A stretch of 35,333 bases of DNA from an uncultured Pelosinus sp. (GCA_900550105.1 URQW01000028.1:1-35333), one strand, 5' to 3'. Numbered from the stretch's first letter, positions 16,212-24,837 are shown. Program-made: numbers and translations. Notes: generated by a model from the sequence alone, not told the origin.

Positions 16212-18089
16212 TTGTTTCAGGCAGGTTCCTATGATGTAATTGTAATTGGGGCGGGCCATGCCGGCTGTGAAGCGGCTCTTGCCAGTGCGCGATTAGGCTG
16301 TAAAACGCTGCTTGCTACGCTCAATCTTGATAATATAGCCTTAATGCCTTGTAATCCCGCTGTGGGCGGCCCGGCGAAAGGTCATTTGGTGCGGGAAATC
16401 GATGCTTTAGGCGGCCAAATGGGCATTAATACTGATAAAACATCCATTCAGATGCGTATGCTCAATACTGGTAAGGGCCCGGCTGTTCATGCTCTCAGGG
16501 CGCAAGCCGACAAAAAGCTTTATCAATTATTAATGGCCGAGACAGTGGAAAATGAGCCGAATCTTACGGTAAGTCAATTGCTTATTGAGTCCATTGAAAC
16601 TGAGGATGGCAAGGTTACAGCAGTCGTTGCGGAAAATGGCGATCGTTATGAGGCCAAGGCCGTGGTTTTGGCTACAGGCACATATTTGCAAGGCCGTATT
16701 ATTTTAGGCGAGCTTGTTTATGATGGCGGTCCAAATGGCCAAAGAGCGGCAATAAATCTTTCCCAGTCGCTTAAAGATTTGGGAATTGAATTGATGCGCT
16801 TTAAAACAGGGACGCCGGCGCGGGTGGATCGCAGAACCGTTGATTTTACGAAAATGGCGATTCAGCCGGGCGACGAAGAGTGCCATACTTTTTCTTTTTA
16901 CAATCAGCCTAGCAAGCTAGAGCAAAAATCTTGCTGGCTTACTTATACGAATGAAAAAACCCATGAAATTATTCGATCTAACCTCCATCGGGCCCCCATG
17001 TATACCGGGCTGATTGAAGGAACTGGACCGCGCTATTGTCCGTCCATTGAGACAAAGATTGAACGTTTTGCTGAAAAGAAGAATCATCAAGTCTTTGTTG
17101 AACCGGGAGGACTACATACGAATGAAATGTATGTACAGGGCATGTCGACAAGTCTGCCTATTGATGTACAGACCGAATTTTTGCGGACCATTCCTGGGTT
17201 AGAAAAGGCCGAAATTATGCGTCCTGGCTATGCCATCGAATATGACTGTCTCAATCCGACGCAACTAACCTTTTCGTTAGAAGTGAAAAAAGTCGCTAAT
17301 TTGTTCTCGGCTGGTCAGGCTAATGGTACCTCAGGCTATGAGGAAGCAGCCGCTCAGGGGCTCATTGCGGGGATTAATGCCGCGCTTAAGGTGCAAGGTA
17401 AGGACCCCTTCGTTTTGAGCCGTTCTGACGCCTATATTGGCGTTTTAATTGATGATCTTGTTACGAAGGGAACCCAAGAGCCTTATCGGATGATGACCTC
17501 CCGGGCGGAATATCGTCTTATCTTGCGTCAGGATAATGCGGACCTGCGCCTTACCGAAAAAGGACGGTCGATTGGTCTTGTATCAGCAGAACGTTATGCT
17601 ATGTTCCAAACGAAAAAACAGGCCATTGATCAATTAACGGAAGCGATGAAAGAAATGATTTTGACGCCTACAGCGGAAAATCAGACAAAAATTCGTTCGA
17701 TCAGTACGACTGAATTAAAGAATCCAATTTCGCTCTATGATCTTTTAAAACGCTCGGAAATGAATTTTGCTTTGTTACAGCAAGCTTTTTCGCTGCCGGA
17801 AGTGGCGGCGGAAGTGGCCGAACAAATCGAAATTGCTTCAAAATATGAAGGTTATATTGAAAAACAGTTTGAACAAGTGGCACGGTCAGCTAAACTGGAG
17901 GCTAAAAAACTTCCGAGTAGGATTGACTATGAAAGTATTCAAGGCTTGTCGCTTGAAGCTAGGCAGAAACTAGGAGAAATTCAGCCTGTATCGCTGGGGC
18001 AAGCTTCACGGATTTCTGGCGTTTCTCCGGCTGATATTTCGATTTTGCTGATCTATTTAGAACAGCAGCGCCGAAAGGACGGTATATAA
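16212..18089 (+). CDS. mnmG: tRNA uridine 5-carboxymethylaminomethyl modification enzyme MnmG
   Basis: A 625-residue FAD enzyme that forms the MnmEG complex. The dinucleotide-binding motif is VIGAGHAGCEAA at residues 11-22. Two MnmG signatures follow: NPAVGGPAKGHLVREIDALGG and GYEEAAAQGLIAGINAA, and the C-terminal helical MnmE-binding domain ends in LEQQRRKDGI. An ATG three codons upstream (16203) touches the Shine-Dalgarno TAGGAG with no spacing. I therefore prefer the TTG at 16212 (9-base spacing), which also gives the typical MFxAGxYDV start; the earlier ATG remains possible. Confidence 0.96.
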   Translation: MFQAGSYDVIVIGAGHAGCEAALASARLGCKTLLATLNLDNIALMPCNPAVGGPAKGHLVREIDALGGQMGINTDKTSIQMRMLNTGKGPAVHALRAQADKKLYQLLMAETVENEPNLTVSQLLIESIETEDGKVTAVVAENGDRYEAKAVVLATGTYLQGRIILGELVYDGGPNGQRAAINLSQSLKDLGIELMRFKTGTPARVDRRTVDFTKMAIQPGDEECHTFSFYNQPSKLEQKSCWLTYTNEKTHEIIRSNLHRAPMYTGLIEGTGPRYCPSIETKIERFAEKKNHQVFVEPGGLHTNEMYVQGMSTSLPIDVQTEFLRTIPGLEKAEIMRPGYAIEYDCLNPTQLTFSLEVKKVANLFSAGQANGTSGYEEAAAQGLIAGINAALKVQGKDPFVLSRSDAYIGVLIDDLVTKGTQEPYRMMTSRAEYRLILRQDNADLRLTEKGRSIGLVSAERYAMFQTKKQAIDQLTEAMKEMILTPTAENQTKIRSISTTELKNPISLYDLLKRSEMNFALLQQAFSLPEVAAEVAEQIEIASKYEGYIEKQFEQVARSAKLEAKKLPSRIDYESIQGLSLEARQKLGEIQPVSLGQASRISGVSPADISILLIYLEQQRRKDGI

Positions 18090-18805
18090 TGGAGTTTCGT
18101 GATTTTCTGCTTGAAGCAGGCGAGAAAGCAGGTCTTTCTTTTTCTGAGAAACAGTTGAATCAGCTGGTTCGCTACTATGAACTATTAGTAGAATGGAATC
18201 AGAAGATGAATCTTACTGCGATTACGGAACCGCAGGAAGTGGCAGTGAAACATATGATTGATTCTTTGTCTTGCTATGATGAAACTTTATTTCCTCAGGG
18301 AGCTTCGGTGATTGATGTTGGTACTGGAGCGGGATTTCCCGGTATGGTTTTAAAGATATACCGTCCCGATTTACAGTTAACCTTACTTGATTCACTAAAC
18401 AAACGGCTTACCTTCTTAAAAACGCTGCAAACAGAGCTTGATCTTGGTCCCATTGAATTTATTCATGGACGAGCGGAAGATGCTGGCCGTGATAAAAAGT
18501 TGCGTGATCGTTTTGCCGTTGTTGTTTCCCGCGCTGTGGCTCGCTTAAATGTTCTTACGGAATATTGTCTTCCTTTTGCAGCGCCAGGCGGTTTCTTTCT
18601 GGCCCTTAAGGGGCGTGATGCGAAGGCTGAAGCCAAAGAAGCGTCACGTGCGTTAACTCTTTTGGGCGGAAAAATAGAAACAGTAAAGCAAGTCTTTTTG
18701 CCGGAACTTACTGATGAACGCTTTGTGGTCATTGTGAAAAAAACGGCGAAAACGCCGCAGGCTTATCCGCGCCGTCCTGTTTCCATTGAAAAAAAGCCCC
18801 TGTAA
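18089..18805 (+). CDS. rsmG: 16S rRNA (guanine527-N7)-methyltransferase RsmG
   Basis: A 238-residue SAM-dependent methyltransferase for G527 of 16S rRNA. It shows the family start (YYELLVEWNQKMNLTAIT), the SAM-binding motif VIDVGTGAGFPGMVLKI, LLDSLNKRLTFL, and VVSRAVARLNVL. The last bases of mnmG and the ATG overlap (TAATG), so translation is coupled. The C-terminal tail is basic and proline-containing. Sits between mnmG and noc as in Bacillus. Confidence 0.97.
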   Translation: MEFRDFLLEAGEKAGLSFSEKQLNQLVRYYELLVEWNQKMNLTAITEPQEVAVKHMIDSLSCYDETLFPQGASVIDVGTGAGFPGMVLKIYRPDLQLTLLDSLNKRLTFLKTLQTELDLGPIEFIHGRAEDAGRDKKLRDRFAVVVSRAVARLNVLTEYCLPFAAPGGFFLALKGRDAKAEAKEASRALTLLGGKIETVKQVFLPELTDERFVVIVKKTAKTPQAYPRRPVSIEKKPL

Positions 18806-18881
18806 ACAAAGGAAATTTCTTTCAAATTGCCGAATAGTGAGCATGGAGTTATTTTAAGAAAACGGCTGTTTTCTGATTTGT

Positions 18882-18892
18882 AAGGATGTGAT
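18882..18892 (+). promoter_or_regulatory. Shine-Dalgarno of noc that argues for a non-canonical start
   Basis: AAGGATGTGAT matches the anti-SD complement AAGGAGGTGAT at all but one position. It overlaps the GTG (18888) that a gene finder would take as start. At 8 bases after the GGATG core lies ATC (18897), in frame. No ATG, GTG or TTG is properly spaced. Confidence 0.5.
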
Positions 18893-19820
18893 TTCCATCA
18901 AAAGTTTTGCAAAATTTTTGGGGTTAAGTACTGAAAAAACTGCTCCTGTTGAACCTGTCGTTATGGCAGAAGTACCAGAAATAGAAAGCGCGCCGCGGGA
19001 AAAAGCGGCTGCCGAAGTTATCTTTTTAGCAGTGAGCGAAATTGTACCTAATCCGTTTCAACCGCGCAAGACTTTTTCCGATGAGGCGCTTGCGGAATTG
19101 TCGGCTTCGATTCGTGAGTTTGGCGTAATCCAACCTCTTTTAGTCCGCAAAACAGCAGATCATTATGAATTGATTGCTGGCGAGCGGCGGTTAAGAGCTT
19201 CTAAATTAGCAGAGCAAGCTACCGTTCCTGTTATTGTAAAGGAACTGACTGATAAAGAAATGGCGGAACTCGCCATGATCGAAAACTTACAGCGCGAAGA
19301 CCTGCATTTTTTAGAAGAAGCGGAAGGCTTTTATCACTTGATTCAAAATTTCGGCTTAACTCAAGAAAACTTGGCGCAGCGAGTTGGCAAAAATCAATCA
19401 ACAATTGCCAATAAACTTCGTTTGCTCAAATTGAGCGAGCCTGTACGAAAAAAATTACAAGATGAAAATCTTACTGAACGTCACGCCCGGGCTTTATTAA
19501 AAGTGAGTGAACCAGAGCAGCAGGAAAATGTTCTTGCCGCAGTTATTGAGCATAAAATGAATGTGCGAGAAACGGAAGACTATATCGAAAACTTTTCCCG
19601 GGAAATAGAAGCCGCAGAAAAACCGCGGCAAAATGTTGTAAAAGTGATTCGTGACGTACGAATTTTTTTAAATAGTATTAATAAAGTAGTCGGTGAAATG
19701 AAAAAGACCGGTTTAAAAGTAAAAATGAACCAAGCGCAGTCGGACGAATATATTACGATCGAACTCAAAATTCCAAAGCGGATTCAGCAAAAGACAAGCC
19801 GGACTAAGAAAAAATCCTAG
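18888..19820 (+). CDS. noc: Nucleoid occlusion protein Noc
   Basis: A 310-codon ParB-family CTPase that binds NBS sites and the membrane and keeps FtsZ rings off the nucleoid. The N-terminal helix (IKSFAKFLGLSTEK) resembles the membrane-targeting helix of Bacillus Noc (KHSFSRFFGLGEK). The CTP-binding region has PNPFQPR and LIAGERRLRASKLA. The helix-turn-helix reads GKNQSTIANKLRLLKL followed by LTERHARALL, which carries the Noc-type Q, K and R residues rather than the ParB-type ones of the parB below. Its place after rsmG also fits Noc. The start may be ATC at 18897 rather than GTG at 18888. Confidence 0.93.
   Translation: MISIKSFAKFLGLSTEKTAPVEPVVMAEVPEIESAPREKAAAEVIFLAVSEIVPNPFQPRKTFSDEALAELSASIREFGVIQPLLVRKTADHYELIAGERRLRASKLAEQATVPVIVKELTDKEMAELAMIENLQREDLHFLEEAEGFYHLIQNFGLTQENLAQRVGKNQSTIANKLRLLKLSEPVRKKLQDENLTERHARALLKVSEPEQQENVLAAVIEHKMNVRETEDYIENFSREIEAAEKPRQNVVKVIRDVRIFLNSINKVVGEMKKTGLKVKMNQAQSDEYITIELKIPKRIQQKTSRTKKKS
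19593..19606. promoter_or_regulatory. Noc-binding site (NBS) inside noc
   Basis: TTTTCCCGGGAAAT differs from the Bacillus NBS consensus ATTTCCCGGGAAAT only at the first base. It lies in codons 236-240 of noc (Phe-Ser-Arg-Glu-Ile). It is the only such palindrome I found in the window. Confidence 0.7.
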
Positions 19821-19832
19821 CGGAGGATAAGA

Positions 19833-20921
19833 ATGAGTAATCAGCCCAATATATTGATACTATCAGCATCTGTTGGAAATGGGCATAATCAGGCTGCAGC
19901 AGCTGTAAAACAATCATTAGAATCGCTCTATCAGGCCGAGGTTACTGTTGTGGATTTTTTAGGCGAAGGCAATCCTTATCTCGGCAAACTCATTAAGGGA
20001 GCTTATTATAAAGCTATACAAATTTTTCCAGAAGTGTATGATTATTTTTATCGCTATACCGATGTGTCGCATTATGCGGCGATCCCGATCAAAAGTCTGC
20101 TTTACCATACGATGGAGCAGCATATTCTTGACTTAGTTGAACGGTTTGAGCCGCAAGGGATCGTTTTTACCCATCCCTTTCCCTGTGCAGCAGCAGCGGG
20201 ACTGAAGCGTCTGCAGAAGCTGACCCTGCCGATTGTGGGGATTGTAACTGATTTTGCGGTTCATCGTTTATGGCAGTATAACGAAGTTGATCATTATTGC
20301 GTTGCTTCGGTGCCTTTGGCTGTGCAAATGGCGGCAAGAGGTTTTTCTGCTGATAAATTTCATGTAACAGGTATTCCCGTACAAGAGCGTTTCGCTGTAC
20401 GGGCCGCTGAGCCTTTAGCGGGAGAGGTGTTAGTAATGGGCGGCGGTCTAGGTTTTGGCCCGACCAGTGATATTGTATCAGCCCTTACTAAGGTTACTAG
20501 TATTGATCATATTACTGTCGTGTGCGGTCACAATCAAGAGTTAAAAGAAGAAATTTCTAAGACTTATGCGAAGGAACCTGTCACAGTTCTTGGCTTTACG
20601 CCTGATGTAGATCAACTTATGGCTAAGGCGGCTTTACTTGTTACGAAACCTGGCGCGTTAACCGCTTGCGAAGCCTTGTGTCTTGGCATACCCATGTTAC
20701 TTGTTGATGCCATGGGGGGCCAAGAAGAAGATAATGCTTCTTATCTTGAGGAATCTGGGGTAGCGCTTACCGCGATTGATATGCCTGATGTAGCAAGATT
20801 GGCCCAGTTAATTTTGACCCAGCCAAGCCTTCAGGCGGTAATGAAAACGCAGTGCTCTGTATTGGCTAAGCCAAATGCCGCTCGTGATGCAGCGGATATA
20901 ATAATAAAAGCCCTCGAATGA
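19833..20921 (+). CDS. MGDG synthase/UgtP-type lipid glycosyltransferase
   Basis: A 362-residue GT-B glycosyltransferase (GT28 type). The N-terminal MGDG-synthase-like domain begins ILILSASVGNGHNQAAAAVKQ and holds the FTHPFP motif. The C-terminal half has VMGGGLGFG (near residue 204), VVCGHN and the nucleotide-sugar site KPGALTACEALCLGIPML. Such enzymes glycosylate diacylglycerol at the membrane to make glycolipids; the sugar and acceptor cannot be read from sequence. The start has GCGGAGGAT upstream, 12 bp after the noc stop, so it is likely cotranscribed with noc. Its stop codon lies inside a terminator hairpin. Confidence 0.85.
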   Translation: MSNQPNILILSASVGNGHNQAAAAVKQSLESLYQAEVTVVDFLGEGNPYLGKLIKGAYYKAIQIFPEVYDYFYRYTDVSHYAAIPIKSLLYHTMEQHILDLVERFEPQGIVFTHPFPCAAAAGLKRLQKLTLPIVGIVTDFAVHRLWQYNEVDHYCVASVPLAVQMAARGFSADKFHVTGIPVQERFAVRAAEPLAGEVLVMGGGLGFGPTSDIVSALTKVTSIDHITVVCGHNQELKEEISKTYAKEPVTVLGFTPDVDQLMAKAALLVTKPGALTACEALCLGIPMLLVDAMGGQEEDNASYLEESGVALTAIDMPDVARLAQLILTQPSLQAVMKTQCSVLAKPNAARDAADIIIKALE

Positions 20922-20937
20922 GGGCTTTTATTATTAT
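20898..20937. terminator. Bidirectional terminator embedding both convergent stop codons
   Basis: A perfect stem of at least 18 bp (ATAATAAAAGCCCTC paired with its complement) around loop GAAT. It has A/T-rich ends that serve as a T run on both strands. The TGA of the glycosyltransferase is at 20919-20921, in the loop and closing stem, and the TAA of the opposite gene is at 20936-20934, in the distal stem. Confidence 0.93.
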
Positions 20938-21530
20938 GCGCTTATGTCAAGTGAAGCGAGATTTGTAGGAGTAGTGTTATAGGCATTGCTTACCATAGGG
21001 GGAGAGGCTGCTAGTGTTCCGCCTAAAGCCGCAATCAGTTTGCTGGGGTCCATATAACCAAAATTATTGTCATAAGCAAGTGGCGCTAGAGTATTATTGA
21101 TCGAATTCGTATTTGAAGAGCTAGGAGCGTTACTATCGTTAGAGGAAGTAGTGGCCTCTGGTGTACTAGTAGGTGATAAAGCATTGTTACCTGAGGGGAT
21201 TGTCGTATCATTAGCAAAAGGATCTACAGGATTAAAGTCGCTTGGTGATACTTGATCAGTTAGTGTTGAACTGGCTGTTGTTAAGGTTGCAGATAGCAAA
21301 CTTTGATATGTAGGACTACTAACAAAGTTTAAACTATTTGTATAATTGTACAAGAAAGAGTCATCTGGTTGGGAATATAAGTCTTGCATTAACATAAAGT
21401 CTGGAGATGTTGTAGTAAGTTCAGTAATATCATTCCCTAGTTGATCTGAAATAGAATTTGTCGGAGAACTAGATGAACTACTCATTAAACTGGCAATTAA
21501 TGATGGTGTTGAAATACTTGTAACTGTCAT
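20934..21530 (-). CDS. Ser/Thr/Asn-rich protein of unknown function
   Basis: A 198-residue protein of strongly biased composition. Ser, Thr, Asn, Pro and Ala dominate; there is a single Lys and no Arg, His, Cys or Trp. It has no classical signal peptide and no transmembrane helix. A less biased C-terminal part (DNNFGYMDPSKLIAALGG) may be a small folded unit. A very strong Shine-Dalgarno (AAGGGGGTGAT), a possible promoter (TTGAAA at 21584-21579, 17 bases, TAATAT) and the shared terminator support a real gene. The low-charge, Ser/Thr-rich, Cys-free make-up recalls proteins exported by the flagellar pathway or surface/appendage proteins, which is speculation. Confidence 0.7.
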   Translation of the reverse strand: MTVTSISTPSLIASLMSSSSSSPTNSISDQLGNDITELTTTSPDFMLMQDLYSQPDDSFLYNYTNSLNFVSSPTYQSLLSATLTTASSTLTDQVSPSDFNPVDPFANDTTIPSGNNALSPTSTPEATTSSNDSNAPSSSNTNSINNTLAPLAYDNNFGYMDPSKLIAALGGTLAASPPMVSNAYNTTPTNLASLDISA

Positions 21531-21680
21531 TAAATCACCCCCTTATTTTAGCTCAATATTATCCACCTATAGTATAAATTTCAAATGTGACAGAAATATG
21601 ACAAATAAATATTTATCTATATAATAAGATCTCCAGCACTCTTTGTGAATTTAATCAATAGAAACCAATCCTAATAATAA

Positions 21681-21725
21681 AATACCTTCCGTCGTAAATG
21701 GTATATCCACGACTGAAGGTATTTT
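21681..21725. terminator. Terminator downstream of metH
   Basis: Long hairpin with arms ATACCTTC/GAAGGTAT and an inner GTCGT/ACGAC stem, one mismatch, ending in T runs on both strands. It lies 55 bp past the metH stop and can also shield the upstream region of the Ser/Thr-rich gene. Confidence 0.85.
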
Positions 21726-21780
21726 TATGTCTATTAAATTTGGAATCATTTATTTAGTTAAGGCTGCCAGAGAGCTCTGT

Positions 21781-24147
21781 TTATTTTTTACAGTATTCTT
21801 TAGCTTGATTTACGGCTGCTACACCGTCTTTGGCATAGGCATCGGAGCCTGCTGATTCTGCATAGTCAGCTGTCAGGACAGCTCCGCCGACAATGACTTT
21901 TGACGGTATCCCTGCTGCTTTTATCTGAGCAATTGTTACATCGATTTGTGGTAGTGTCGTTGTCATTAAGGCGCACAAGCCAACAATATCGACCGCTTCT
22001 TCTTGTGCTTTTGCCACGATTTCTTCTGGTGGAACATCTTTACCAAGATCAATTACTTCAAAACCATTATTTTCCAGTAGGGCGGCAACAATATTTTTAC
22101 CAAGATCGTGAATATCACCTTTTACTGTTGCTAATAGTACTTTACCTTGGCTGGATAGACTTAAGGCAGGAAGTTCAGATTTAATCGTTGTAAAGGCATG
22201 ACGCATTGTTTCAGCCGACAAGAGAACTTGTGGCAGGAAAGCACGGCCAGAGCCAAAGGCTTCGCCAACATCATTCATTGCAGCAGTTAAGCTGAAATCG
22301 GTAATTTCAAGTGGCGTATGTCCTGCTTTCAGTGCTGTTATAACAAGGGGAATGACACTGTCAGTTTCGCCGTTGACTACAGAGGCTTTAATTTGCTCTA
22401 AGATGGGTTGTTCCGCCGTAGGTGAAGTTACCTGTTCTTCTTTCGGCTTACTGTGCTTTCGACTGAACTCTCTGCCGCCGGCATCATGTCCTAATAAGAC
22501 AGCCGCCGCTGCGGCTGTTTCGGCCATACGCTCGTTGTAGGGATTAATAATCGGTGCATTCAGGCCTTTGGCAAAGGCCATAGCGCAGAAGGTGCTATTA
22601 ATTACGTCGCGTTCAGGTAGGCCATAGGAAATATTGCTTAGTCCGCCTGTAATAGAAGAGGTATAGTTTTGTTGATAGAGTTCAATTGTTTTTAAAGCTT
22701 CAGTTCCGGCCGTAGGAGCTGCTGCTGCAGTCATGATGAGAGCGTCAAGTAATAGATCTTCTTCTTTTAGACCATGTTTTTTGGCTGCGGCGATAATACG
22801 ATCTACTACAGCGAGGCGTTCCTTAGCTGTAGCAGGTACGCCTTCGCTGGAAAGGGGCAGACACAGTACAGCAGCTCCATATTTTTTGGCCAGTGGTAAA
22901 AACTCGGCAATTCTTTCTGGCTCATCACTAACTGAGTTGATTAGAGCGCGGCCAGGATAAATTCTAAGCCCTGCTTCCAGTGCTTTAGGGTCTGTCGTAT
23001 CAATTGCTAGTGGCACCGCTACGAGTTGAGACAGCATTTCAATGGCTTTTTTCATGGCGGCTGGTTGGTCAATACCAGGAACGCCCATATTGACATCAAG
23101 TACATGAGCGCCTGCTTTCACCTGGAGCAGGGCTTCTTTTTTTACCAGCAGAAAAGCGCCATCACGAATGTCTTGCTGTAAAAGTTTGCGGCCTGTGGGG
23201 TTAATTCGTTCGCCAATCAGAATGGGTGCTAGGCCGTGGGCAGCAATGACTGTTTGGCTGCGACTTGTCAGGCGAAGTTGTGGCGCGATTTTTTTCCGTG
23301 TTGCCGGAAGGGATTTTTGTAATACTTCACTTATGGCGCGAATATGCTCCGGTGTTGTACCACAGCAACCGCCAATATAGGTGGCGCCTGCAGCGATCAA
23401 TTCAGGGATATAGGCGGCCATACTTTCTGGATCGAGGGGGAAGACGGTTTGACCGTCTTTTAATTCCGGCATGCCAGCATTTGGTTGTGCACTGATGGGG
23501 AGGCTCGTTGCTTCACTGAGTTGACGAATAATTTGGATAAGCTGCTGCGGTCCCAAGGAGCAATTAGCTCCAATAACTGAAGCTCCCATAGCTTCTAGGA
23601 GAATGGCAGCAGACTGTGGGTCCGTTCCAGTTACGGTACGTCCATCCGGCCCAAAGGTGAGCTGACAGATAACAGGCTTCGTAGATACAGCTTTGGCTGC
23701 AAGGAGGGCAGCGCGCATTTCCTGAATATCAATAATTGTTTCAATTAGGATAAGGTCAACACCGCTACGATCTAGTGCCTTGATCTGCTCAGCAAAGACT
23801 TCATAAGCTGTTTCGAAATCAAGATCACCAAGTGGTGCAATTAATTTTCCTGTTGGTCCTACGGAACCGGCTACTTTGACTTTGGTTCCAGCAGCTTGTC
23901 TGGCAATTTTTACAGCAGCAGCATTAATTTCACTTACTTTTTCGGCAAGACCATAATGGGACAATTTAATTCGATTGGCGCCAAAGGTATTACTTTCAAT
24001 AATTTGTGCGCCTGAAGCAATATATATTTCATGAATCGATTGAATTGCTTCAGGATTTTCTAAGTTATAGGCCTCGGGACAATAGCCAGAAGGCATTCCT
24101 TTTTCTTGCAGCATAGTGCCCATGGCACCATCAAATACATAGAACAT
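21781..24147 (-). CDS. metH: Cobalamin-dependent methionine synthase, without reactivation domain
   Basis: A 788-residue enzyme that transfers a methyl group from methyltetrahydrofolate via cobalamin to homocysteine. The homocysteine domain (1 to about 290) has zinc ligands Cys196 (GANCSLG) and Cys261/Cys262 (GGCCGTTP). The pterin-binding domain (about 308-560) has LIGERINPTGRK and VLDVNMGVPG. The cobalamin cap and Rossmann domain carry DIHDLG with the cobalt-ligand His near 680. It ends there: the C-terminal SAM-binding reactivation domain of E. coli MetH is missing and is supplied by the separate gene directly upstream, whose TGA abuts this ATG (AGGAGA Shine-Dalgarno). Confidence 0.96.
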   Translation of the reverse strand: MFYVFDGAMGTMLQEKGMPSGYCPEAYNLENPEAIQSIHEIYIASGAQIIESNTFGANRIKLSHYGLAEKVSEINAAAVKIARQAAGTKVKVAGSVGPTGKLIAPLGDLDFETAYEVFAEQIKALDRSGVDLILIETIIDIQEMRAALLAAKAVSTKPVICQLTFGPDGRTVTGTDPQSAAILLEAMGASVIGANCSLGPQQLIQIIRQLSEATSLPISAQPNAGMPELKDGQTVFPLDPESMAAYIPELIAAGATYIGGCCGTTPEHIRAISEVLQKSLPATRKKIAPQLRLTSRSQTVIAAHGLAPILIGERINPTGRKLLQQDIRDGAFLLVKKEALLQVKAGAHVLDVNMGVPGIDQPAAMKKAIEMLSQLVAVPLAIDTTDPKALEAGLRIYPGRALINSVSDEPERIAEFLPLAKKYGAAVLCLPLSSEGVPATAKERLAVVDRIIAAAKKHGLKEEDLLLDALIMTAAAAPTAGTEALKTIELYQQNYTSSITGGLSNISYGLPERDVINSTFCAMAFAKGLNAPIINPYNERMAETAAAAAVLLGHDAGGREFSRKHSKPKEEQVTSPTAEQPILEQIKASVVNGETDSVIPLVITALKAGHTPLEITDFSLTAAMNDVGEAFGSGRAFLPQVLLSAETMRHAFTTIKSELPALSLSSQGKVLLATVKGDIHDLGKNIVAALLENNGFEVIDLGKDVPPEEIVAKAQEEAVDIVGLCALMTTTLPQIDVTIAQIKAAGIPSKVIVGGAVLTADYAESAGSDAYAKDGVAAVNQAKEYCKK

Positions 24148-24837
24148 TCAATTTGTCTCCTTTCGAGCAATACAACTTGTATTAGAACAGTGCTGGCAAC
24201 CTCGTTCTGTTTTAGCTTTAATAGTAGAACAATCCGTATGAGGAAAAAACCCGATTACTGCTGTAACAGACTTGCGAGGCATGAGCATGGAAGATTCGGT
24301 TGCTTGTAAATTAATTTTTTTTGTATCTAGAGTATCAAGGAGTTTTTGTTGTATAGTTACAGGCCAGTCGCCGTAACCAGGACTAAATCGCCAGGTTGTC
24401 TGAAACCCTGAACGGGAAGCGACGCGCTTGATTTCTTCATTAATTTGATCAGCAATACTCTCGACAGCTGTTGTTGCTGCGGCATCAAGGAGCAGTCCGG
24501 CTGTATAGCGGCCTTTAGCAAAGAGAGAGCGCACTTCTTCTTCAATGGCTTCGCCAATGGTTACTGCAAGAAGTGCTACTTTCGTACTTTGCGCTAAATG
24601 ATTCGTGATGCTTTTCCCTGTGAGGGATAGTGGGCTTGGCGCCGTAATAAGGCCGTAGTCTGAATGGGACTCATAATCAAATACTTCATAAATGCCTTTG
24701 GGTACTGATAAGATCTGTGCTTCCATACAGGCTTCTTCAATCAGATGATCAGGGAAGGACTCTTTTTGCCGTAATCCTGCATAGCGTTTGGTTTCAGCAA
24801 AAGAGACAGATAAGAGTTGCCCATGATAGAAAGGCAT
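24148..24837 (-). CDS. Stand-alone methionine synthase activation domain protein
   Basis: A 229-residue protein resembling the SAM-dependent reactivation domain of MetH. It has the RFSPGYGDWP motif near residue 150, the SMLMPRKSVTAVIGF segment, and a cysteine-rich end GCQHCSNTSC that may bind metal. It probably reactivates oxidised cob(II)alamin in the MetH encoded by the next gene. No base separates its stop from the metH ATG, so production is coupled. The gene is first in the operon, close to a candidate promoter. Confidence 0.9.
   Translation of the reverse strand: MPFYHGQLLSVSFAETKRYAGLRQKESFPDHLIEEACMEAQILSVPKGIYEVFDYESHSDYGLITAPSPLSLTGKSITNHLAQSTKVALLAVTIGEAIEEEVRSLFAKGRYTAGLLLDAAATTAVESIADQINEEIKRVASRSGFQTTWRFSPGYGDWPVTIQQKLLDTLDTKKINLQATESSMLMPRKSVTAVIGFFPHTDCSTIKAKTERGCQHCSNTSCIARKETN

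Noticed and set aside
21541..21620. Sigma-E-like promoter (GTCATATT) for the Ser/Thr-rich gene
   Set aside because: The -35-like word is present on the minus strand, but the only -10 candidate (TATACTAT) is several bases too far away.
21900..24309. Plus-strand open frames over metH and its activation gene
   Set aside because: Composition and position fit mirror images of the real genes; none resembles a known protein.
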